A DNA stretch of 64,000 nucleotides from CAXMST01 sp963790085 (GCA_963790085.1 CAWBNH010000013.1:602476-666475), one strand, 5' to 3'. Counted from the stretch's first letter, positions 28,501-37,011 are shown. The notes: generated by a model not told the origin, from the letters alone. A program made the numbers and translations.

Positions 28501-29832
28501 GCCGGCCATCAGCCTCGGCACGGAGGCGATCGTGCCGATCCCACCGGGGTTGGTCAGAGTCACGTTGGTGCCCTGGAAGTCGTCGGCCGTGAGGCTGTTC
28601 TCGCGCGTCTTTCGGATCAGCTCCTCGTAGTAGCTGTGGAAGCCCCCGAAATCGAGCGTTTCCGCCTCCTTGATGCAGGGGACCATCAGCGCCCTGGAGC
28701 CGTCCTTCTTCTCGACGTCGACGGCGATCCCGAGGTTCAGGTGCGGGCTCTCAACCACGTGTGGCTTGTCGTCCTGCTCGACGAACGTGCGCGACATCAC
28801 CGGCCACTGCCGGCCCGCTTCGACGATCGCCCAGGCGATCAGGTGCGTGAACGAGACCTTCATCCCGCGCTCGGCCAGAGCGCCGTTCAGCGCTTTGCGC
28901 TTCGCCCAGATCGTGTCGACGGGTAGCGTTCTGAACGAGGTTGCGGTTGGGATCGAGCGGCTCTCGTCCATCGCCTTGGCGAGCATCGCCGCCGGTCCCT
29001 TGAGGCGCTTGACCTCGCCCGCGACCGGTGCCGCCCCGTTGCCCGCGGCCACGTCGAGGACGTCGTCCTTGGTCACCTTGCCGCCGTCGCCGGATCCCGC
29101 GACGGCGGCGAGCGTCACCCCCTTGTCCGCGGCAACGCGTCTCGCCAGCGGGGTCGCACGAGCGGAGTCGTCGGCCTCGGCCGCTGCGCTCGGCTCCGTC
29201 CGCTCGGCGCCCGCGCTCCCGTTGCCCCCGGCCCCGGCCGGCTGCGCTCCGGCGCCGGCCTCGATCCTCGCCAGGACCTCACCGACCTCGACGGTGTCGT
29301 CCTCGGACTTGAGCAGCTCGGTGATCGTCCCACCGGCGGGCGCCGGCACCTCGGCGTCCACCTTGTCGGTCGAGACCTCGACGATCGGGTCTCCCTCGGA
29401 GACGGTGTCACCGACCGCGACGCGGTATTCGAGCACCGTCCCCTCGGTCACGGACTCGCCCATCTCCGGCATCGCGACATCAACCAGACGGCCGGCTCCG
29501 CCCTCCGACCCGGCTTCGGCCTCGTCGGCCGCGGCATCCTCGGACCCGCCGGCGTCACCGGGGCCGCCGTTGCCGGCGGTGCCTTCCCCCGGCTCGATCT
29601 CGCAGAGCCCCTCGCCGACCTGGACGTCCTCGTCCTCCTGCTTGAGGATCTTGGTGATCGTGCCGCTCACCGGCGCCGGGACCTCGGCGTCCACCTTGTC
29701 GGTCGAGACCTCGACGATCGTGTCCCCCTCGGTCACCAACTCGCCCTCCGCGACATGCCACTCGAGCACGGTTCCCTCGGTCACGGACTCGCCCATCGCG
29801 GGCATCTCGATCTGCATCGTCCCGGTGGTCAT
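25552..29832 (-). CDS. kgd: 2-oxoglutarate dehydrogenase E2o-E1o fusion with two lipoyl domains
   Basis: A 1,426-residue multidomain enzyme. Two lipoyl domains come first (about 5-80 with Lys46, and 116-192 with Lys157, each in STDKVDAEVPAP), joined by Gly/Ala/Glu-rich linkers. A peripheral-subunit-binding segment follows (about 226-262), then an E2 succinyltransferase core (about 275-510; catalytic His485 in TYDHRIIQGAES), and a full ThDP-dependent E1 (about 560-1426; AHRGRLSVLAQNLGR, GDAAFPGQGVV). The E1/E2 core matches actinobacterial Kgd/OdhA, but those lack lipoyl domains and borrow lipoate from the pyruvate dehydrogenase E2. Here one chain carries both. It would convert 2-oxoglutarate to succinyl-CoA with a separate E3. 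No good ribosome site is seen at the ATG. Confidence 0.95.
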   Translation of the reverse strand: MTTGTMQIEMPAMGESVTEGTVLEWHVAEGELVTEGDTIVEVSTDKVDAEVPAPVSGTITKILKQEDEDVQVGEGLCEIEPGEGTAGNGGPGDAGGSEDAAADEAEAGSEGGAGRLVDVAMPEMGESVTEGTVLEYRVAVGDTVSEGDPIVEVSTDKVDAEVPAPAGGTITELLKSEDDTVEVGEVLARIEAGAGAQPAGAGGNGSAGAERTEPSAAAEADDSARATPLARRVAADKGVTLAAVAGSGDGGKVTKDDVLDVAAGNGAAPVAGEVKRLKGPAAMLAKAMDESRSIPTATSFRTLPVDTIWAKRKALNGALAERGMKVSFTHLIAWAIVEAGRQWPVMSRTFVEQDDKPHVVESPHLNLGIAVDVEKKDGSRALMVPCIKEAETLDFGGFHSYYEELIRKTRENSLTADDFQGTNVTLTNPGGIGTIASVPRLMAGQGTIIATGSIAYPPEWSHASPDKLRGLGVSRVMTMTSTYDHRIIQGAESGNFLKAIDELLQGEHEFYERVAADLDLDASVTATAHPESASAPPLPTDGAAVPAAAASTVSGKADEELLQGVQAATSLLKAYRTHGHLAANLNPLTGEGKGDPALEPENLNLTPELMGRIPASILRIGVPGETLLDVLPRMRDAYCGGIAYQIEHLSSHQQRMWLREVIETRAHDHPLDDEEKRQLLRRLVEVFEFERFLQKAYLGQKMFSIEGLDATVPMIDEIASLAKRDGADEVVIGMAHRGRLSVLAQNLGRSLQSIMAEFEGAKALDAVKRTDALRAGGTGDVKYHHGAEGLLDTPDGDIKMRLYPNPSHLEFVDPVVTGAARAAQTGHSGPRLHHDPKLAVPVLLHGDAAFPGQGVVAETFNLQSLKGYATGGTIHIITDNQVGFTTDPYEGRSTPYAADMAKGFNVPIIHVNADEPENCIEAIRVAMDYRREWGRDVVIDLIGYRRYGHNETDEPAYTQPEMAATIKKHPPVSEIYAKKLIEEGVVEEADLEAKAGARREDLSEIHKELLGKIERGEFEDPTVVGTGTGELDRTKSPDVETKVSEKRLRTLNGELLELPDSFSMHKKLRKPMLKRLEVLEDGPIEYGHAEALAFASLLTEGTPIRLTGQDVERGTFSHRHLVLHDEKTGLRYAPIQHLSGALAPIEIHNSPLSETACLGFEYGYSAASNESLVLWEAQFGDFANSAQVIIDSFIASAESKWGQTTRLTLLLPHGYEGSGPEHSSARIERFVQLAAEGNMRLANPTTAAQYFHLLRRQARIAKPRPLVVFTPKSLLRLPAAASTLSELAGGSFKFVLDDPEAAERAEEIKRLVLCSGKIYYDLQGHDRRAAASTVAIARVELIYPFAKAQIRELIASYPNLREVVWLQEEPRNMGCWSVMARRMPELVGDELEFRYIGRPERASPSEGYPAAHRSEQERIVLTALTG

Positions 29833-29882
29833 CCCGGCGCTTGAAGGAGGCTGTCGTGCGGGTTCACGGTCGTTCGCTCTGA

Positions 29883-31319
29883 CTATATGCCCCCGCGGCC
29901 GCCGGCGCCGGCGCTCGCCTCGCGCTGGGCGCGAAAGCGCTCGATCGCCTCCTGCCTGGAGTCCCGCAGATCGACCAGCGGGGCCGGGTAGTCAATGCCG
30001 ATCACGCATCCGGCCGCCGCCTGGACATCTGCGGGCGCCTTCCACGGCTCGGCGAGGTGCTCGTCGGGCAGCGCCCCGACCTCGTCCACCCAGCGCCTCA
30101 CGTAGACGCCGTCGGGGTCGAACCTCTGCTGCTGGCGCACCGGGTTGAAGACCCGGAAGTACGGCTGCGCGTCGGCGCCGACCGAGGCCGACCACTGCCA
30201 GTTCCCGTTGTTCTGGGCCTCATCCCCATCGAGCAGGTGGCGCATGAAGTGGGCCTCGCCCTCGCGCCAGTCGATCAGCAGGTTCTTGGTCAGGTAGGCC
30301 GCGACCGCCATTCGCAGCCGGTTGTGCATCCAGCCCTGCTCGATCAGCTGGCGCATCCCCGCGTCGATCCAGGGAACGCCGGTGCGCCCCTCCTTCCACG
30401 CGTCGAGTGACTCGGACTCGCGCCGCCATCGCATCCCGCGGAAGCGCCGGTCGAACTCGGCTCGGCGGTTGCCGGGGTTGAATCGAATCACGTACATCCA
30501 GAAGTCCCGCCAGGCGAGCTGGCGGCGCAGCTGCCCCGCTCCCTCGCTGCCGCGTTCGATCAGCAGCGACTCGAGCTCACGGGCCGAGATCGTCCCGAGG
30601 TGCAACTGCGGTGAAAGCTTCGTCGTTCCGTCCTCGCCGGCGAGATCGCGCACTCGGTGGTATCCGTCGGAGGACTCGACCGCCCGTCGCATCGCTCGCC
30701 GCGCGGCCCGCTCGCCGGGCCCGAAGGCGTCGGCGATTCGCTCGCTGCGCTGATCGACCCCCATCTCGGCATCGCTTGGCGGGCGGCCCGTCTCCAGTCC
30801 CGCCGGTGAGTCCAGCGCCCGCGGTCGCGGGGCGAGCGGGCGCCGTCCGGCCCGATCCCACGTCCTGTAGAAGGGGGTGAAGACGCGGTAGCTCCCACCG
30901 GAGCCGGTCTCGATCGCGGCGATGTCCGCGCAGGCGATGCCCACGTGGCCGACGAGGTCGACGCCCGCCTCGCCCAGGGCGAGCGCGACTCGAGCGTCGC
31001 GCTCGCGGGCGTGGGCGGTGTAATCGGTGTTGACGTGGACGGCCGCGGCGCCGCACTCGGCGGCGAGCGCCGGCAGGGCCTCGACCGGGTCCCCGGAGCG
31101 GTAGTGCAGCCGGCTGCCCGCCGCCCTGAGCTCGTCATCGAGCTCGCGCAGCGAGGCGAGCAGGTATGCGTTGCGGTTGGGGCTCGCGTGGCGGCCGGCC
31201 CACAGGCCCCGCTCGAAGCAGAATGCCGGGACGACTCCCCCGGCGTCGGCGGCCGCCCTGAGCGCCGGGTTGTCGGTCATCCGCAGATCGCGGCGGAACC
31301 AGACGATCGTCGTCGCCAC
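29883..31319 (-). CDS. phr: Deoxyribodipyrimidine photolyase
   Basis: A 478-residue class I CPD photolyase that repairs UV pyrimidine dimers with blue light. The N-terminal antenna domain starts TTIVWFRRDLRMTDNPAL. The FAD-binding C-terminal domain has TKLSPQLHLGTIS, GVPWIDAGMRQL, GWMHNRLRM and NNGNWQWSASVGADAQPYFRVFNP. The GTG at 31319 is 3 bases after the upstream gene's stop, so the two are probably one transcript. Overlap with cryptochrome families is possible, but the NNGNWQW motif favours a CPD photolyase. Confidence 0.94.
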   Translation of the reverse strand: MATTIVWFRRDLRMTDNPALRAAADAGGVVPAFCFERGLWAGRHASPNRNAYLLASLRELDDELRAAGSRLHYRSGDPVEALPALAAECGAAAVHVNTDYTAHARERDARVALALGEAGVDLVGHVGIACADIAAIETGSGGSYRVFTPFYRTWDRAGRRPLAPRPRALDSPAGLETGRPPSDAEMGVDQRSERIADAFGPGERAARRAMRRAVESSDGYHRVRDLAGEDGTTKLSPQLHLGTISARELESLLIERGSEGAGQLRRQLAWRDFWMYVIRFNPGNRRAEFDRRFRGMRWRRESESLDAWKEGRTGVPWIDAGMRQLIEQGWMHNRLRMAVAAYLTKNLLIDWREGEAHFMRHLLDGDEAQNNGNWQWSASVGADAQPYFRVFNPVRQQQRFDPDGVYVRRWVDEVGALPDEHLAEPWKAPADVQAAAGCVIGIDYPAPLVDLRDSRQEAIERFRAQREASAGAGGRGGI

Positions 31320-31322
31320 GGC

Positions 31323-31622
31323 TCAGCGTTCGATGCGCGCGATCAGGAACACCTCGTTGCGCGGCGTGTCGTAGACGTCCCGCACGAGGAACTCGCGGGC
31401 CGGGGCGGACTCGTCGCAGAAGCCGCACTCGAGCGACGCGCCGGCGCCGATCGGCTCCTCGATCCGGACCGGCATCGAGCAGTCCGGGCAGACGAGGGCG
31501 CCGTGGGCGAGCTGCTCGACGCCGTCCTGGACGAGACGGTAGGCGGACCCAAGGTCGCTGACCTTGACGCCGCCGCCCGCGCGGACCGGGTCGAATTCGG
31601 AGTCGTTCCCACCAATCGCCAC
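31323..31622 (-). CDS. Small zinc-ribbon protein, unknown function
   Basis: 99 residues starting VAIGGNDSEFDPVRAGG. A CPDC and CGFC pair (about 46-49 and 67-70) form a probable zinc ribbon. The C-terminal part REFLVRDVYDTPRNEVFLIARIER is not a domain I know. The GTG at 31622 is preferred over a start 57 bases upstream because TACACT (31630-31635, minus strand) lies 7 bases before it, and the longer reading would overlap the divergent promoter. It precedes phr. Confidence 0.6.
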   Translation of the reverse strand: MAIGGNDSEFDPVRAGGGVKVSDLGSAYRLVQDGVEQLAHGALVCPDCSMPVRIEEPIGAGASLECGFCDESAPAREFLVRDVYDTPRNEVFLIARIER

Positions 31623-31678
31623 GCGACAGAGTGTAGGGTCAGTGCTGCCCGGTCCGAGAACCTGGAGGAACAGAGACA

Positions 31679-33823
31679 ATGGCCTACTTCGTCACCGGAG
31701 CCACCGGTTTCATCGGTCGCAACCTCGTCCAGAGGCTGCTCGATCGCGAGGGCACGGTCTACGTGCTCGTGCGCGAGGGATCGCGAGGCCGGCTCGAGGA
31801 GCTGATCAACGCCTGGGGCGCCGAGGAGGGCCGAATCGTGCCCGTGGTCGGGGACCTCTCGCAGCGTCGCCTCGGTGTCTCCGACGAGGAGATCGAGCGA
31901 TTGCGCGGGGGGATCGATCACTTCTTCCACCTCGCCGCGATCTACGACATGCAGGCGGACGCGGAGTCCCAGCGGATCGCCAACGTCGAGGGAACCCGTC
32001 ACGCGATCGCGCTCGCCGAGGCGGTCGAGGCCGGGCGCTTTCACATGGTCAGCTCGATCGCCGTCGCCGGCCTCTACGACGGCACCTGGCGCGAGGACAT
32101 GTTCGACGAGGCCCAGGACGTCGACAACCACCCCTACTTCCAGACCAAGCACGAGTCCGAGGGCGTCGTGCGAGACGAGTGTGAGGTGCCGTGGCGGGTC
32201 TACCGGCCGGGCATCGTCGTCGGTGACTCCGAGACGGGGGAGATGGACAAGGTCGACGGCCCCTACTACTTCTTCAAGCTGATCCGCAGGATCCGCCAGG
32301 CAGTCCCATCCTGGGTGCCGATGCCGGGCCTCGAGGGCCGCGAGATCAACATCGTCCCGGTCAACTTCGTCACCGCCGCGATGGATCACATCGCCCATCT
32401 CGACGACCTCGACTACCGCGCCTTCAGCCTCACCGACCCCCACCCGCCCAGCGCGGGTGAGGTGATCGACATCTTCGCCCGTGCTGCGCACGCACCCGAG
32501 GCCTCGGTGCACGTGCCGCCGGCGTTGAGCGAGACGGTCCAGCCGCTGCTCGAGCTCGCCGTCAAGGCGACGCCGTTCGCTGACACCGTCACCGACAGCG
32601 TGCTCGCCGACTTCGGGATTCCGCGCGAGGTTCTCGTGTACCTCCACTATCCCACCCACTTCGATTCGCGCGGAACCGAGGCGGCGCTCGAGGGAACCGG
32701 GATCTCGGTGCCACCGCTGGAGTCCTACGCCGACAAGCTCTGGGACTACTGGGCCCGGCACCTCGACCCGGACCTCTACCGGGACCGCACGCTGCTCGGG
32801 GCCGTCCGCGGCCGGGCCGGCCTCGTCGGTGGGCTGTCGCAGGTGCTGGAGCAGCAGATCCCGGACGAGGTGGTGCGCTTCGGGCGGCGGCTGCTGGGCA
32901 AGGCCTCGCTGGACGAGGCGATCGAGGGCAAGATCGTGATGGTCACCGGCGCCTCGTCGGGAATCGGCAAGGCGGCCGCGATGAAGATCGCCGATGCCGG
33001 CGGGACGGTCCTGCTGGTCGCCCGCACCCCCGAGAAGCTCGAGGAGACCCGTGACGCGATCGTCAAGGGCGGCGGCACCGCCTTCATCCACCGCTGTGAT
33101 CTCGCCGACATGGATGACATCGATCGCATGTGCGACGAGGTCCTGAGCGAGCACGGGCACGTGGATGTGCTGGTCAACAACGCCGGCCGCTCGATCCGGC
33201 GTTCGATCGCGCTCTCCTATGACCGTTTCCACGACTTCGAGCGGACGATCCAGCTCAACTACTTCGGCCCCGTGCGGATCATCCTTCGGCTACTGCCGAC
33301 GATGCGCGAGGAGCACTACGGGCAGATCATCAACGTCAGCTCGATCGGCGTGCAGACGAATATGCCGCGGTTCTCGGCCTACGTCGCCTCGAAGTCGGCG
33401 CTCGACGCCTTCTCACGCTGCATAGCGTCGGAGATCATCGATGACGGCGTGCACATCACGACGATTCACATGCCGCTGGTCAGAACGCCGATGATCGCCC
33501 CGACGAAGATGTACAACCGCTTCCCGACGATCACACCCGACGAGGCCGCGGACATGATCTGCGACGCGATCGTCCACCATCCGAAGCGGATCGCCACACC
33601 GGTCGGCACGCTGGGCCAGATCCTCTACGCGATCAACCCGAAATCGATGGACTACGTTCTCAACAGCGCCTACCACATGTTCCCCGACTCGACCGCTGCC
33701 AAGCGCGGCAAGAAGCCCGCGGGATCGGCAGGCGGGGAGGACGGAGACGGCCCGGTCTCGAACGAGGAGGCGACCGCGCAGCAGATCGCCTTCGCCTACC
33801 TGATGCGCGGCGTCCACTGGTAG
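31679..33823 (+). CDS. Two-domain SDR, fatty acyl-CoA reductase-like
   Basis: 714 residues with two Rossmann modules. The N-terminal extended SDR (about 1-370) has GATGFIG (6-12) and YFQTKHE, as in fatty acyl-CoA reductases that make the aldehyde. The C-terminal classical SDR (about 415-650) has TGASSGIGKA, NNAGRS and YVASKSALDAF, and would reduce the aldehyde further. The order matches bacterial fatty-alcohol-forming reductases (Marinobacter type) and mycobacterial relatives. The product would be a long-chain alcohol for wax esters or ether lipids. The GGAGGAAC ribosome site and a TAGGGT box (31634-31639) support the start. The tail is Gly/Asp-rich. Confidence 0.82.
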   Translation: MAYFVTGATGFIGRNLVQRLLDREGTVYVLVREGSRGRLEELINAWGAEEGRIVPVVGDLSQRRLGVSDEEIERLRGGIDHFFHLAAIYDMQADAESQRIANVEGTRHAIALAEAVEAGRFHMVSSIAVAGLYDGTWREDMFDEAQDVDNHPYFQTKHESEGVVRDECEVPWRVYRPGIVVGDSETGEMDKVDGPYYFFKLIRRIRQAVPSWVPMPGLEGREINIVPVNFVTAAMDHIAHLDDLDYRAFSLTDPHPPSAGEVIDIFARAAHAPEASVHVPPALSETVQPLLELAVKATPFADTVTDSVLADFGIPREVLVYLHYPTHFDSRGTEAALEGTGISVPPLESYADKLWDYWARHLDPDLYRDRTLLGAVRGRAGLVGGLSQVLEQQIPDEVVRFGRRLLGKASLDEAIEGKIVMVTGASSGIGKAAAMKIADAGGTVLLVARTPEKLEETRDAIVKGGGTAFIHRCDLADMDDIDRMCDEVLSEHGHVDVLVNNAGRSIRRSIALSYDRFHDFERTIQLNYFGPVRIILRLLPTMREEHYGQIINVSSIGVQTNMPRFSAYVASKSALDAFSRCIASEIIDDGVHITTIHMPLVRTPMIAPTKMYNRFPTITPDEAADMICDAIVHHPKRIATPVGTLGQILYAINPKSMDYVLNSAYHMFPDSTAAKRGKKPAGSAGGEDGDGPVSNEEATAQQIAFAYLMRGVHW

Positions 33824-33877
33824 AAGGCCGGCGACCTCGCAACCGAAGCCGCGCGGCGAGCGGGTACCCGTTCGAGC

Positions 33878-34099
33878 TCAGTTCATCCGAGCGGCTCTGC
33901 GCGCTCGGGCGTCGCTGATCCCCGACCAGCCGACGTCGAGCGCGAGCGCCTCGGCAAAGCGCATCGTGCGCTCGGAGATCTCGCGCGGCCGGAAGTCGCG
34001 ATCGATCAGCCTTGGCAGCGTGACCACCGGTCGGTCGAACTCGCGCCGAACCGCCAGGAGCTGCTCCCAGCGCGGGTTGTACGAGTTGGTCCTCTCCAT
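33878..34099 (-). CDS. Hypothetical protein, 73 aa
   Basis: A small charged protein starting MERTNSYNPRWEQLLAVRRE, with FRPREISERTMRFAEALAL in the middle and a basic C terminus. I recognise no domain. The ATG at 34099 has AAGGGAAGGGG just upstream and is favoured over a longer in-frame start that would add 15 Arg/Gly-rich residues. It lies alone between two convergent or divergent units. Confidence 0.5.
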   Translation of the reverse strand: MERTNSYNPRWEQLLAVRREFDRPVVTLPRLIDRDFRPREISERTMRFAEALALDVGWSGISDARARRAARMN

Positions 34100-34195
34100 G
34101 CCCCTTCCCTTCGGTCGGCCCGTACGCCTAAGGAGGGACAACACTAAGGATCGTGTCGGTCGTCACGAGGCGGGCGTGCGGAACGACCGAAGCGG

Positions 34196-34214
34196 AAGCC
34201 GCAAGCTGCGGCTT
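34196..34214 (-). terminator. Hairpin directly after the epimerase stop
   Basis: AAGCCGCA and its reverse complement flank a 3-base loop, 1 base beyond the TAA stop at 34216. No U-tract is present. Confidence 0.5.
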
Positions 34215-34215
34215 G

Positions 34216-35202
34216 TTACCGCTCAGCTGCTCTTCGATCCAAGAGGCCGCGGTCCCGGAGCCAGATCTCGGTTCGACGCATCCCCTCGCTTAGATCGACG
34301 GCCGGCCGATAGCCGAGCTGCGTCCGGGCCTTCTCGATCGAGTAGGTGCCGGTCCGTGCCAGGTAGCGCATCGACTCGCGGCGGATCTCGGTCGGACGCC
34401 TGGTCAGGGAGGCGAATGCCTCCGGGATCGCGACCGCGGCGAGGGCGGCCGCGGTCGGCAGCGTGCGCGGCCCGTCGCGGCCGAGCATTCGGTAGTAGTG
34501 GCCGAAGAACTCCTCGCAGGAGACACCGACCCCGTCGGAGATCGTGAACACCTGGCCGATGCCCGCGGGGCGGCCGGCGGCGAGCAGGACGCCGTCGAGC
34601 AGGTTGTCGATGTAGACCGGGCTGAACACCCCCCTGCCCATGGCCGGCAGCAGGAATCGGTTCGCGCGGATCGCCTCGACGATCAGGACCGTCCACGGTC
34701 GGGAGCCGGGCCCGTAGACGTCCCCCGGCCGGACGATCGTGGTCTCGATCCGTCCGGCCGCATGCGCCTGCAGGGCGACCTGCTCGGAGGCGATCTTCGT
34801 GTTCACGTAGACGCTGCGGCCGGGGCGCACCGGCTCGTCCTCGGTGACCCCGTCCGGAAAGCCGGCATCACCGAAGGCGCGGACCGAGGAGAAGTGGACG
34901 AAGCGCCGGGCGCCCGCCGCGACCGCGGCGTCGATCGCGTGCTTGGTGCCGAGCACGTTCACCCTCCAGCCGTACTCGTCGGTTGCGGTGTTGGTGACCG
35001 CGGCGGCGGTGTGGATCACGGTCCCCGTCCCCGCGGCCGCCCGCTGCCAGGCACCCGGCTCGGCAATGTCACCGGCGACGATCCCTGCGGCCGAGTCTGA
35101 CTCGACGTCCACTCCGACGACCTCGACCCCGGTCTCCCGCAGGCGTGCGCTCAACGCCCGGCCGATGAAGCCGGCGGCGCCGGTGATCATCACCGAGTCC
35201 AC
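34216..35202 (-). CDS. NAD-dependent epimerase/dehydratase (3beta-HSD-like extended SDR)
   Basis: 328 residues. The NAD motif is ITGAAGFIG (5-13), the catalytic pair is YVNTK, and VRPGDVYGPGSRPW follows, as in sterol 3beta-hydroxysteroid dehydrogenase/4alpha-carboxylate decarboxylase-like and nucleotide-sugar epimerase relatives. The substrate is uncertain. The reading frame stays open for about 2 kb upstream, but that part is antisense to the flavoprotein gene. The GTG at 35202 is chosen because TAGCTT (35210-35215) lies 7 bases before it. Confidence 0.82.
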   Translation of the reverse strand: MDSVMITGAAGFIGRALSARLRETGVEVVGVDVESDSAAGIVAGDIAEPGAWQRAAAGTGTVIHTAAAVTNTATDEYGWRVNVLGTKHAIDAAVAAGARRFVHFSSVRAFGDAGFPDGVTEDEPVRPGRSVYVNTKIASEQVALQAHAAGRIETTIVRPGDVYGPGSRPWTVLIVEAIRANRFLLPAMGRGVFSPVYIDNLLDGVLLAAGRPAGIGQVFTISDGVGVSCEEFFGHYYRMLGRDGPRTLPTAAALAAVAIPEAFASLTRRPTEIRRESMRYLARTGTYSIEKARTQLGYRPAVDLSEGMRRTEIWLRDRGLLDRRAAER

Positions 35203-35209
35203 AGCCGGG

Positions 35210-35237
35210 AAGCTACCGTGACCCCGCGGACTACAGT
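35210..35237. promoter_or_regulatory. Back-to-back leaderless promoters
   Basis: The minus-strand -10 TAGCTT (35210-35215) and the plus-strand -10 TACAGT (35232-35237) each lie 7 bases before a GTG start (35202 and 35245). The two start codons are only 42 bases apart, so the two promoters must overlap. Confidence 0.55.
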
Positions 35238-35244
35238 TCCCGGC

Positions 35245-36924
35245 GTGGAGGGAGACCCAGCCAAGAACCGCTCCCAGGGCCGTCGGCGCAAGCACTGGGG
35301 ATGGGGCTGGGCCGATCAGCAGCCGGACCGGGCCGCGCTCGAGGCGATGGTGCCAGAGGTCCAGGAGCGGCTCGGGTTCCGGGTGAGCGAGGTTCTCGAC
35401 CCGGTCGCCGCCGATCAGGTCGACCTCGCTCCCGCTCGGCTCGGCCCGCCGGACTCCCCGGAGCTGCCGATCACCGACGACCGCTACGAGCGCCTCTCTC
35501 ACGCGATGGGCAAGGCCTACCGCGATGTCGTCCGCGGCTTCTACGGGAGCTTCGAGCGGACCCCAGACCTGGTCGCCTTCCCCGACGACGAGCGGTCGCT
35601 GATGCGGGTGCTCGAGTGGTGCGCCGACAGGCGCCTCGCCGTGATCCCCTACGGGGGTGGGACCAGCGTCGTCGGCGGGGTCGAGCCACGGGTCGGGCAC
35701 GGCTACAGGGGGACGGTGACGATCGACCTGAGCCGGCTCGACCGCGTGCTCGAGATCGACGAGGTCTCGCTGGCGGCTCGGATCCAGGCCGGGGCCACCG
35801 GTCCCGAGCTCGAGCAGCAACTCGGAGAGCGTGGCCTCACCCTTCGCCATTTCCCGCAGTCGTTCGAGTTCTCGACGCTCGGCGGCTGGGTCGCAACCCG
35901 GGCCGGAGGTCACTTCGCGACCCTCTACACGCACATCGACGACCTGATCGAGTCGGTTCGCGCGCTGACTCCAACGGGTGCATGGGAGAGCCGCCGCCTG
36001 CCCGGCTCGGGGGCGGGTCCGAGCCCCGATCGGATGCTGATCGGCTCCGAGGGCATCCTCGGCCTGATCACCGAAGCGTGGGTCCGAGTCCGGCCCCGCC
36101 CCACCTACAAGCTCTCGTGCGGGATCGAGTTCGAGAGCTTCGCCCGAGGGGCGGCGGCGGTTCGGGCCCTGAGCCAGTCGGGCCTGCACCCGAGCAACTG
36201 TCGCCTGCTCGACCCGCTGGAAGCGGCGACAACCGGTGCCGGCAGCGGCGAGCGGGCGCTCCTGATCCTCGGCTTCGAGAGCCCCTTCGGCCCCGTCGAG
36301 GGCCTGATCGAGCAGGCGGTCCAGTGCGCCGTCGACCACGGCGGTGCGCCGGGCGAGGTCAGCGGCCGTTCGGAGGGGCGGGACGCGCGGCCGAGGGAGG
36401 CGGGCGCCGTCGATGCGTGGAGGAGCGCGTTCCTTTCCGCGCCCTACCTGCGCGACTCGCTGGTCGCGCTCGGGGTGCTCAGCGAGACCTTCGAGACGGC
36501 GATCACGTGGGACCGCTTCGATCAGTTCCACGCGGTCGTGACCGAGGCGGCGCGGCGGGCCGTCGCCGATCTGATCGACGCGCCGACCGAGGGCCCGGGA
36601 GCGCCGCGGGTCAGCTGCCGCTTCACGCACGTCTACCCGGACGGCCCCGCGCCCTACTTCACGGTGCTGGCCCCCGCCAGACGCGGTTCGGAGGTCGAGC
36701 AGTGGGATGAGATCAAGGCGGCCGTGTCCGAGGCGGTGATCTCCGCCGGGGGAACGATCACCCACCACCATGCCGTCGGACGGGACCATCGCCGCTGGTA
36801 CGACCTCCAGCGCCCCGATCCCTTCGCCGCGGCGCTGGCCGGGGCGAAGGCGGCGGTCGACCCCGAGGGCCTGCTCAATCCGGGCGTCCTGATCGACCCG
36901 TCTCCCGCCCCCCCTCGCGAGTGA
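35245..36924 (+). CDS. FAD-binding oxidase, alkyldihydroxyacetone-phosphate synthase-like
   Basis: 559 residues of the VAO/PCMH flavoprotein family. The FAD-binding loop is PYGGGTSVVGGVE, followed by FPQSFEFSTLGGWVATRAGGH and, near the C terminus, ITHHHAVGRDHRRWY. The triple-His loop and the RKHWGWGW N terminus match alkylglycerone-phosphate synthases (AGPS and mycobacterial AgpS), which replace the acyl chain of acyl-DHAP with a fatty alcohol to make ether lipids. Dehydrogenases of 2-hydroxy acids are a weaker alternative. The leaderless GTG at 35245 is preferred to one at 35218. The stop codon lies inside the inverted repeat at 36921. Confidence 0.82.
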   Translation: MEGDPAKNRSQGRRRKHWGWGWADQQPDRAALEAMVPEVQERLGFRVSEVLDPVAADQVDLAPARLGPPDSPELPITDDRYERLSHAMGKAYRDVVRGFYGSFERTPDLVAFPDDERSLMRVLEWCADRRLAVIPYGGGTSVVGGVEPRVGHGYRGTVTIDLSRLDRVLEIDEVSLAARIQAGATGPELEQQLGERGLTLRHFPQSFEFSTLGGWVATRAGGHFATLYTHIDDLIESVRALTPTGAWESRRLPGSGAGPSPDRMLIGSEGILGLITEAWVRVRPRPTYKLSCGIEFESFARGAAAVRALSQSGLHPSNCRLLDPLEAATTGAGSGERALLILGFESPFGPVEGLIEQAVQCAVDHGGAPGEVSGRSEGRDARPREAGAVDAWRSAFLSAPYLRDSLVALGVLSETFETAITWDRFDQFHAVVTEAARRAVADLIDAPTEGPGAPRVSCRFTHVYPDGPAPYFTVLAPARRGSEVEQWDEIKAAVSEAVISAGGTITHHHAVGRDHRRWYDLQRPDPFAAALAGAKAAVDPEGLLNPGVLIDPSPAPPRE

Positions 36925-36960
36925 ACGCTTCGGGTATCGATCGGCCCCCGAAGCGTTCAC
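36921..36960. repeat. Inverted repeat copy 1 (14-bp perfect stem, 12-base loop)
   Basis: GTGAACGCTTCGGG and its exact reverse complement. The TGA stop of the flavoprotein gene is bases 2-4 of the left arm. Confidence 0.8.
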
Positions 36961-37011
36961 GCCCGGGCCTGGAATCCGAGTAGACCGGGGGGCGGGGGGC
37001 GAACCGTCGCC

